Shown: one piece after another, positions 57,768 through 64,000 of the stretch
How the letters are laid out: every line of letters begins with the position of its first letter
Numbering within the stretch: the first letter of the stretch is position 1
DNA from: an uncultured Clostridia bacterium
GTDB lineage: Bacteria > Bacillota > Clostridia > TANB77 > UBA1234
Assembly (NCBI GenBank): GCA_934132775.1
Contig: CAKPAA010000006.1
Span: 38,105-102,104, forward strand
Length of the DNA: 64,000 bases
Reading direction: 5' to 3'
The notes under the pieces: model-generated
Seen by the model: only the letters and a program-made list of their open reading frames with translations
Databases searched by the model: none
What the model was told of the DNA's origin: nothing
Translations under genes and position numbers: made by a program

Positions 57768-57890
57768 GCAAACCTATTGACTTAAAACTAATTAACTGTA
57801 TAATAACAATATAAATGATTTTAGTCAATTATAATTTTTGATTCTTTACATAGAAAGGATTGTACTAGTTAACACAAACTTTTTATGTAC

Positions 57891-58674
57891 TCATTTTACT
57901 AGCTTTATTTGTCTGCCTTCGTGATTTATTGTGTAATTTTCTTCATAAACAAGCTCTGTAAGTGGTACAATTTCGTATCCCTCTTCACGTATCGTATCTA
58001 TTATTCTTTGAAGCCCCTTTGATGTATTCTCCGTATCATTATGCATTAAAATAATACTTCCATTTCTTATTTTATCTTTAATTCTCTTGCACATTTCATC
58101 AACTGATTTTCCGTGTATAGTCTAACGTATCAACATCCCATTGAATAACTTGCATATTAAGTCTTTTGGCAGCTTCAATAACCGTATTATTATATTCTCC
58201 ATATGGCCCTCTATAATATCTTACATCTCTCCCAGTTATTTCTTTAATTCTACTATTACACTTTTCCATATCTTGCACATTTGCATCAAATGACATTTTA
58301 TTAACATGACTATGCGCATCAGAATGATTGCCAATTTCCATCTCTGCATCACTCAAAGCCTGAACCGCCTCAGGATATTTTTTTATCCATGTTCCGACTG
58401 CAAAAAACGTTGCATATACATTATTAAATTCTAATGTGTCTATTATATATTCGATATCATCTGCTCCCCAAGCACAATCAAATGTAAGTGCAACTTGTTT
58501 GTCTACTGTTTCAACACTATAAATTGGTAAAAGCCTATTACTAGAAGCAGTTTCAATGGTACTCTCCACAATGTGATTTCCTAGCAAGCTCATAACAGTT
58601 AGTATACTAATAAACAACACTGTAATTAGAATAAATTTAACATTAACGACATAAAATCCTTTTTTCATAACCAT
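57891..58674 (-). CDS. polysaccharide deacetylase, +1 frameshift at CGG
   Basis: A membrane-anchored NodB-domain deacetylase, probably acting on cell-wall peptidoglycan. The restored protein has 260 residues: one N-terminal membrane segment, LTFDCAWGADD (motif 1), GNHSDAHSH (motif 2), RGPYGEYN (motif 3), WDVDTLD (motif 4) and IILMHNDTENT (motif 5). Frame 0 stops after DYTRKIS, before motif 5. The in-frame CGG at 58111-58113 with a +1 step gives DYTGKSVDEMCKRIKDKI and restores the C-terminal motif and end. The ATG at 58674 follows AAAGGAAAGA. It resembles sporulation deacetylases, but the exact subfamily is uncertain. Confidence 0.88.
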
Positions 58675-58846
58675 ATTCTTTCCTTTCACTATAAATTAAA
58701 GGGGTAAATTTTTATCTTGTTATTGCCATTGCTTAAAATACAAAAGTGAAATATTTATAATCAATTTTGACTACATATCAAAGTTCAATCCGCATAAAAT
58801 TTTGCTAAAAAATCCCCATACATATTTGTATGAGGAATTATCAATT

Positions 58847-60883
58847 TTATTTCATTTTCTTTAATCTAAGTGTATTTAATATAGTTATTAAAGTTACACC
58901 AGTATCTGCAAACACAGCCAACCACATTTGTGCAAAACCTAAAACAGATAATGTCAATATTGCAATTTTAACTAAGATTGCAAAAATCAAGTTTTGCTTT
59001 ATGATTTTATTTGTATTTTTGGAAATTTTAATTGCAAGTGGAATTTTTCTCAAATCATCTTTCATAACAACAATATCTGATGCTTCTATTGCAGCAGCCG
59101 AACCAATCTCACCCATTGAAATTCCAATAAATGCTCTCTTTAAAACAGGTGCATCATTGATACCATCACCAACAAAAGCAACTTCTGGACTATCTTTTGC
59201 AACATTTTCATATTCAGTGAACTTATCTTGTGGCAACATTTCTGCTTTTATTTCATCAATTCCTAGCTTCTTTCCAATTTCAAATGCTACATCTTTTTTA
59301 TCGCCAGTAAACATATATGTCTTAATTCCAAGTTTTTTTAATGATTTTATTGTCTCTTCTGTTCCCTGCTTTATACCGTCATCTATTATAATTGATGCAA
59401 CGTGTTTTCCGTCAATATTTAGATGCACACTAGCTTCTAGCTTACAGTCATCACAAATCTTTACTGTACCAACCTTTATCTGCTTATTTCCTATTACATA
59501 TTCAATACCCTTACCGCTAATCTCCTGATAATTTTCTACATCATCGCTGTTAACCTGTTCACTAGCAAGTTTCAAAATAGACTTAGCAATAGGGTGATTT
59601 GAAAAAGACTCTCCCTTAGTTAAAATATTTATTATATCCTCTCTCGTATAGCTATCATCAAATATTTCAATACTTGTTACATTAAATGAACCTGTTGTAA
59701 GTGTACCAGTTTTATCAAAAATAATCTTTTTCAAATGCATTAAATTATCCAAATAGTTACTACCTTTTATAAGCACATTGTTCTTTGATGCAACACCAAT
59801 TCCAACGAAATATGAAAGTGGAACAGAAATTGCAATTGCACAAGGACAAGATATAACAAGAAATGTAAGACCTCTATACAATGCATCAGCAAAGTTAGTA
59901 ATATTCAAAACAGGAAGCAAAACCGTAACTAAAACTGCAAGTAAAATAACTAGTGGAGTATAAACTTTACTAATCTTTGCTACTATCGTTTCTGATACAG
60001 CTTTCTTATCTGTCGCTTCTTCAATAAGATTTAAAATTCGTGAAACAGTTGAGTTTTCAAATAGCTCAGTAGCCTTAATTTCAATAACATCGCCATCATT
60101 TATAGAACCTGATAAAACCTTATCTCCTATCTCCACACTAACGAGCTCAGATTCACCAGTAAGTGCAGACGTATCAAGCTTAGTATTGCCTTCTAAAACC
60201 ACTCCATCAACAGGTACTCTTTCACCTTTTTTTACTACAAGAACATCATCTAATTTAATATCTTCAACACCAATTGTTTTAAGTTCATCGCCAACTTTCA
60301 AATTAGCAAAATTTTGTTTTATATTTAATAAATCTTTAACCGAATTTCTTGTCTTATTGATTGCCTTCTCTTCAAGTATCTTTCCAAGAGTATAAAGAGC
60401 AACAACCATCATTCCATCAAAAGACTCACCAATCGAAAAAGCACCAACAGCTGAAATAACTATAAGAGCATTTTCATTAACAGTTTTATTTTTAATTAAC
60501 ACCTTCACAGCATTTATAGCGTGCTTATACAATAGCAAAACATACGATAATATCATACAAATCAAAGCTACACTTTGTGGTAAGGCTTTCACATAAGTAG
60601 CAACAAAACCAAGTATGATACCTAAAATAAGCGTAACTAACGAATACTCTTTTTTATCACTTATTTCAGTTTCCTCTGTAACATCAGCTTCTGGTTCAAT
60701 AGCTTTCACTATATCATTTATTTCTTTCAAAGAAATTTCAGAATCACTTTCAAAAGAAATCTTTGATGTATTAAAATTAACCACCGCATTATTAAAACGC
60801 TCATCGGCATTAAGACCTTCTTCGACCTCTCTTGCACAATTAGCACAATCTAAATTTAAAATATTATATTTATACTTCTTCAT
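58847..60883 (-). CDS. Zn/Cd/Pb-type P1B ATPase
   Basis: A heavy-metal exporter of the ZntA/CadA type. The 678-residue protein is intact: an HMA-like start (LNLDCANCAREVEEGL), TGES actuator, CPC in VISCPCAIAIS, DKTGTLTTGS, GDGINDAP, and a final KIAILTLSVLGFAQMWLAVFADTGVT typical of zinc/cadmium transporters. It has no CGG and no break, in contrast to copA. The RBS is TAGGAGTGATTCT. No metal regulator gene is adjacent. The 300 bases upstream (60884-61154) are AT-rich and contain no clear promoter or gene. Confidence 0.92.
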   Translation of the reverse strand: MKKYKYNILNLDCANCAREVEEGLNADERFNNAVVNFNTSKISFESDSEISLKEINDIVKAIEPEADVTEETEISDKKEYSLVTLILGIILGFVATYVKALPQSVALICMILSYVLLLYKHAINAVKVLIKNKTVNENALIVISAVGAFSIGESFDGMMVVALYTLGKILEEKAINKTRNSVKDLLNIKQNFANLKVGDELKTIGVEDIKLDDVLVVKKGERVPVDGVVLEGNTKLDTSALTGESELVSVEIGDKVLSGSINDGDVIEIKATELFENSTVSRILNLIEEATDKKAVSETIVAKISKVYTPLVILLAVLVTVLLPVLNITNFADALYRGLTFLVISCPCAIAISVPLSYFVGIGVASKNNVLIKGSNYLDNLMHLKKIIFDKTGTLTTGSFNVTSIEIFDDSYTREDIINILTKGESFSNHPIAKSILKLASEQVNSDDVENYQEISGKGIEYVIGNKQIKVGTVKICDDCKLEASVHLNIDGKHVASIIIDDGIKQGTEETIKSLKKLGIKTYMFTGDKKDVAFEIGKKLGIDEIKAEMLPQDKFTEYENVAKDSPEVAFVGDGINDAPVLKRAFIGISMGEIGSAAAIEASDIVVMKDDLRKIPLAIKISKNTNKIIKQNLIFAILVKIAILTLSVLGFAQMWLAVFADTGVTLITILNTLRLKKMK

Positions 60884-61154
60884 AGAATCACTCCTAACAA
60901 TTATTTTTCATATGTTAATCCAAACTTTTACTTTAATATGTAAGTATACGTTGCTTTCAAATATACAATACTAATTCTATGTTAAAATTTTAATTAAAAT
61001 AAAATTTTAGCCTCTATATACAGTATATAATATCTAAATTCATTATGCAATACAAATATGAATTTTGTTTCACATTTTAACTTAACATCTATTTTCTAAA
61101 GAAAGAAGAATATACACGAAAGATTGCTAAATTTATAACTTTCCTATTGTATAA

Positions 61155-61188
61155 AAAAGATGACCCAATAAATTGAGCCATCTAAAAA
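61155..61188 (-). terminator. terminator after lemA
   Basis: Minus-strand hairpin AGATGGCTCAAT/ATTGGGTCATCT with a following run of six T. Confidence 0.8.
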
Positions 61189-61189
61189 G

Positions 61190-61780
61190 TTATTCACCAA
61201 AGTACAATTTCAAAGGTTCCTTTGCTGAATCATCAGCCTCGAAATAATCGAAGGCTTTAATTCCCGTAAATCTCATTACCAAAGAATTGGTAAAAATGAT
61301 ATTAGGGAACTTTGTAATTTTCACATTAAAGGCATATACAGCCTCATTATAAAGATTTCTCGCAAAAGCGATACGATTCTGGCTTCCAGCAATCTCATCT
61401 TGAAGAGCTATGAACTGCTGGCTAGAAGTAAGCTCCGGGTAGTTAGAAGCAATCTCTAACACGGAGCTAATCGCAGACTTCAAATCAGAATCAGCTTGTG
61501 CCATTAACCCAACATCGCCACTTTCAACGCTCTTTGCCAGTTGAATATTAGCCTCAATAATTTTTGAGAATATGCTCTCCTCATATTCTGTGTAAGCTTT
61601 AACCGCCATAACAAAATTAGGAAGAAGCTCATACTGCCTTTGAAGTGCTACCTCAACCTGAGATTTTTTCAATTCAACATCTTCTTTGGCAGAAATTATT
61701 GAATTCCAAACAGCAAAGAAGAAAATTAAGCATAAGACAACAAAAGCAAGTCCAGCGACCCTTTTCTTTTTAGGAAACAT
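61190..61780 (-). CDS. lemA: LemA family protein, GC-richer dialect
   Basis: A 196-residue LemA protein: one N-terminal membrane segment (residues 8-25), then a long four-helix domain (QVEVALQRQYELLPNFVMAVKAYTEYEE, ITKFPNIIFTNSLV). Function is unsettled in bacteria; it is often paired with TPM-domain proteins, as here with 61822, from which it is 41 bases away. Codon use is GC-richer than that of the P-type ATPase next door. The ATG at 61780 follows GGGGAG. Confidence 0.88.
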   Translation of the reverse strand: MFPKKKRVAGLAFVVLCLIFFFAVWNSIISAKEDVELKKSQVEVALQRQYELLPNFVMAVKAYTEYEESIFSKIIEANIQLAKSVESGDVGLMAQADSDLKSAISSVLEIASNYPELTSSQQFIALQDEIAGSQNRIAFARNLYNEAVYAFNVKITKFPNIIFTNSLVMRFTGIKAFDYFEADDSAKEPLKLYFGE

Positions 61781-61821
61781 AGATAATCTCCCCAATCATT
61801 GATACATCAAATTATCTGACA

Positions 61822-63441
61822 TTAGAAGCCACGAGAAGCTCCACCGCCACCAGAAGAACCACCAAAGCCGCCAAAATCGTCAGTATACGAAGAATAAGAT
61901 CTTCTTCTGCGATTTTCTTCCTCTTCCTCCTCACGTCTACGCTGTTCCTCGCGTCTGCGTTGTTCTTCTTGCCTGCGCCGCTCCATCTCAGCATTATGCT
62001 TAGACTCTCTAATGAGATTATTCAGAGATTCCAAAACATATGGATCAAAATAAGAAAACGCACGAGAATCAAGATCTTTGTACTGCTTTTTCAGCGCCAA
62101 CAGACAATCAAGGTCATCAGCAGAGCCCGACATACCACTAATCTCACGCTTTATAAAATTAGAAGCATCACGAGCACGCCTTCTTGCTTGTTCATCTTCA
62201 TATTTGTCTTTAAGCTTCTTTGAAGCAGCATACAAAGCATACAGTGCCTTAACATCAGATTTAACAAAGGCTTGCTGATCTTTACTCGCATTATTATAGG
62301 TATTTATAACACTCCTCAACCTATCCACAATGTCCTTACTTGCTTCCAAGCCAAGTACCTTGGAAATACGTTTATCAATTTCCGAAGCTACAGCCATATC
62401 TGCAAGTTTCTTTTCTTCTTTCTTACAATCCTCGATCATCTGATCAAGATTAGCACACACCTTTTTAGAATATTTTATATACCCATTTGCCTTTTTGAGT
62501 TCATCCTTAATATTCTGAATCTCATTAGTAAGATCAGAAACCTCATTTTCAAGTCTTCTCCGCTCGTCATTTACCATTTCATTGGTTTTATTCATACTTT
62601 CTACTTGTGCTTCAAGTTTAGCCGCTCTTTGCTCAAAGTCTCTTTTCAGTTTTTCACGTGCCCTTTTATCTCCATTTCTGTTGGAAAATCTGCCAAAACA
62701 GTAAGCAACTACAAAAGAAAAAATAAACGAGATAAAAGCAGGTAAAAGCAAGCTTTGAGTGCTTTCACTATTGCTAACAATTTCAGCAGAATCTTTTGTG
62801 GTAACACTTGTCATATCGGTCTTTTCATTTCCAATTACGCCAACTGTTCCGCTGTTTTCAGTAACAACAGTATTTTCTGCATCATAAAGTTTTTCAATTT
62901 CATCAACAAAAGCTTCCTGTAACCTAATAAGCCCCTCATCAAACTTATTAGCTTTCAGTAAAGGAAGAGCATATTTGTCAATAAACCGTCCTGCTTTCGA
63001 ATCATTGATATAGGCTTCCATTCCCTTGCCAACTTCAACCCTAATCTGGCGATCACCAGTTGACAGCAAAATAAGAAGACCTTTGCTATCCTTGCCAATT
63101 CCATACGTATTATACATTTCAGTAGCATAAGGCTCCAAAGTAGCACCATTCAGAGATTCAATTGTCGTGACAACAACTTGAACCCCATCGTACTTTTCAG
63201 CCAACTCAACAGCATTTTCCATAAGCTGACGATGCTGCTCATCAGAAAAAAGGTGAGCAAAATCGTTTACGTAAAAATCAGACGTAGCCTTAGGAATGCT
63301 AGTAGAAGCAGAAGCCAGGTTAAAAAAGCCAAAGCAAAAAACGCAAAGAAGAACAACCCATACCAAAACTAAAAACCACCACATTACGTTCAAACCTTTG
63401 AACATTGCCAGATTAGTCAACCGTTCCTTAGAGTTCTTCAT
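61822..63441 (-). CDS. TPM-domain membrane protein, GC-richer dialect
   Basis: A 539-residue protein: a membrane segment near residues 17-45, a TPM domain (about 55-190: DFAHLFSDEQHRQLMENAVELAEKYDG, LLILLSTGDRQIRVEVGKGMEAYI), a second membrane segment (about 230-250), long coiled coils (265-500), an R/E-rich stretch and a Gly-rich end (GGFGGSSGGGGASRGF) typical of the family. Four arginines use CGG (61978, 62560, 62986, 63421), one of them followed by A, without a frame break. It forms an operon with lemA. The RBS is AAGGAGGGTTACT. Confidence 0.85.
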   Translation of the reverse strand: MKNSKERLTNLAMFKGLNVMWWFLVLVWVVLLCVFCFGFFNLASASTSIPKATSDFYVNDFAHLFSDEQHRQLMENAVELAEKYDGVQVVVTTIESLNGATLEPYATEMYNTYGIGKDSKGLLILLSTGDRQIRVEVGKGMEAYINDSKAGRFIDKYALPLLKANKFDEGLIRLQEAFVDEIEKLYDAENTVVTENSGTVGVIGNEKTDMTSVTTKDSAEIVSNSESTQSLLLPAFISFIFSFVVAYCFGRFSNRNGDKRAREKLKRDFEQRAAKLEAQVESMNKTNEMVNDERRRLENEVSDLTNEIQNIKDELKKANGYIKYSKKVCANLDQMIEDCKKEEKKLADMAVASEIDKRISKVLGLEASKDIVDRLRSVINTYNNASKDQQAFVKSDVKALYALYAASKKLKDKYEDEQARRRARDASNFIKREISGMSGSADDLDCLLALKKQYKDLDSRAFSYFDPYVLESLNNLIRESKHNAEMERRRQEEQRRREEQRRREEEEEENRRRRSYSSYTDDFGGFGGSSGGGGASRGF

Positions 63442-63480
63442 AGTAACCCTCCTTAAAATATTATTTATTCAAGCCTATAC

Positions 63481-63509
63481 ATTATATCATCCAATCAATA
63501 TTATGTCAA
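63481..63509 (-). promoter_or_regulatory. consensus promoter of the TPM-lemA operon
   Basis: TTGACA, 17 bases, TATAAT on the minus strand, a perfect match, about 35 bases upstream of the gene. Confidence 0.85.
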
Positions 63510-63570
63510 TTTGTGCTGATCCACTTATTGATTTAATATGATTCATTTATTGATTTAACTTTAAAACTTT

Positions 63571-63611
63571 AAAAGTCTCAAATATTATGCCTTTCAATAT
63601 TTGAGACCTTT
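63571..63611. terminator. bidirectional terminator
   Basis: Perfect 12-base inverted repeat GTCTCAAATATT/AATATTTGAGAC with A and T runs. Confidence 0.8.
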
Positions 63612-63657
63612 TATATTCGTTCTATTTCACCCATTACCCATTTAATTTTAAATATAA

Positions 63658-63704
63658 AAACGTTGCAAATATCATAATTGCCAACATTTACAACGCTTTA
63701 TATT
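63658..63704 (-). terminator. second hairpin terminator
   Basis: Minus-strand hairpin GCGTTG.AAAT/ATTT.CAACG followed by TTTTT. The bases 63705-63925 hold only a short zinc-finger-like open stretch interrupted by two TGA codons. Confidence 0.65.
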
Positions 63705-63925
63705 TGTTTTACTTCGTCCATTTTAAAAAGAAGTTATTCAATTATATTTGCGAGTCCATTCTATAATAATTTTCACCTCATCTTCTACTATCCATAATTG
63801 TTCTATCTGTTATTTTCGCACACTTATTACATTTAGCATATAAAAGCTTAATCTCATTTCATACAGCTACCTCTTTCTCATTATATAATTTTAGTTTTGG
63901 GACGAGACTTTGAACTTTTAAGGCA

Positions 63926-64000
63926 ATCGAGTAGGAGGAACTTTGCTTTTTATTCTCAAAGTTCCGACCTCTCACACCACAATTCCGGCATACCGTTCGG
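63926..64000 (-). mobile_element. 3' end of a group II intron (domain VI, part of domain V)
   Basis: On the minus strand the last bases of the window read as the end of a group II intron: GGTATGCCGG..TTGTGGTG (3' side of domain V, whose partner lies beyond the edge), then GAGAGG..GGAACTTTG and CAAAGTTCC..CCTACTC, forming domain VI with a bulged adenosine (at 63932) seven bases from the presumed 3' splice site CTCGAT. The intron body and any reverse transcriptase lie outside the window. Identification is by structure and remembered consensus, not by search. Confidence 0.65.

Noticed and set aside
12722..58674. Six split genes as ordinary pseudogenes or independent sequencing errors
   Set aside because: Each has a single extra base, always the C of an in-frame CGG before a glycine codon, and no other damage. 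Independent decay or random error would not choose the same codon six times. A systematic base-calling error remains possible and is listed as a refuting test.
63750..63880. Zinc-finger-like minus-strand coding stretch (LLYAKCNKCAKITDRT)
   Set aside because: Two in-frame TGA codons interrupt it and TGA is a stop here (for example at the end of dnaG); there is no supported start.
1..64000. CRISPR array or prophage
   Set aside because: I see no regularly spaced repeats, cas genes or phage structural genes on either strand.

Overview
The window is AT-rich, densely packed and mostly coded on the minus strand. Gene content points to an uncultured-type, endospore-forming member of the Clostridia: SpoIIM next to XerD, a BofC-like protein, a cell-wall M14 carboxypeptidase, RpoD-DnaG, SpoIIIE/FtsK, T-box control of an aminoacyl-tRNA operon, a ClpE-type ATPase and Rrf2/TetR regulators. 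This placement is inferred from protein families and layout; there is no rRNA gene in the window.

Layout from left to right: a T-box-controlled aspS-gatC-gatA-gatB operon (1-5270); a lone Cys-rich gene, asnS, xerD and spoIIM; a prepilin-peptidase/M24 peptidase/DUF1189/tmcAL/rnhA operon; a divergent zinc-ribbon/tyrS unit; rrf2, DUF2500 and tcdA; copZ-copA with UDP-sugar pyrophosphorylase, argS and cca; a ClpE-like gene; bofC-like, comEC, SH3, rpoD and dnaG; recG; a solitary EVE-McrB gene; a beta-CASP nuclease, ftsK, rsmD, rnhB and a second SSB; a CYTH gene and M14 carboxypeptidase; a TetR-controlled glycolipid cassette (two acyltransferases, two GT8 glycosyltransferases); two unknown plus-strand genes; a polysaccharide deacetylase and a second metal P-type ATPase; TPM/LemA; and, at the right edge, the 3' end of a group II intron.

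The main discovery candidate is a recoding pattern. Six otherwise intact AT-rich genes (M24 peptidase, copA, cca, comEC, a CYTH-like gene and a polysaccharide deacetylase) are each split by exactly one extra base. In every case the break is an in-frame CGG codon, and a +1 step that skips the C gives a glycine codon (GGA or GGU) and restores the full protein. By my manual scan, CGG occurs in frame nowhere else in about 17,000 codons of AT-rich genes. This suggests that CGG is not an ordinary arginine codon in this genome but a +1 frameshift (or four-base glycine) signal.

Eight scattered genes (5542, 25099, 35667, 35877, 38553, 50943, 61190 and 61822) have a different, more GC-rich codon dialect. 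By my count, six of the eight carry 13 in-frame CGG arginine codons in all, with no frame break. They form six transcription units, each with a near-consensus promoter, and look like a separately acquired gene class.
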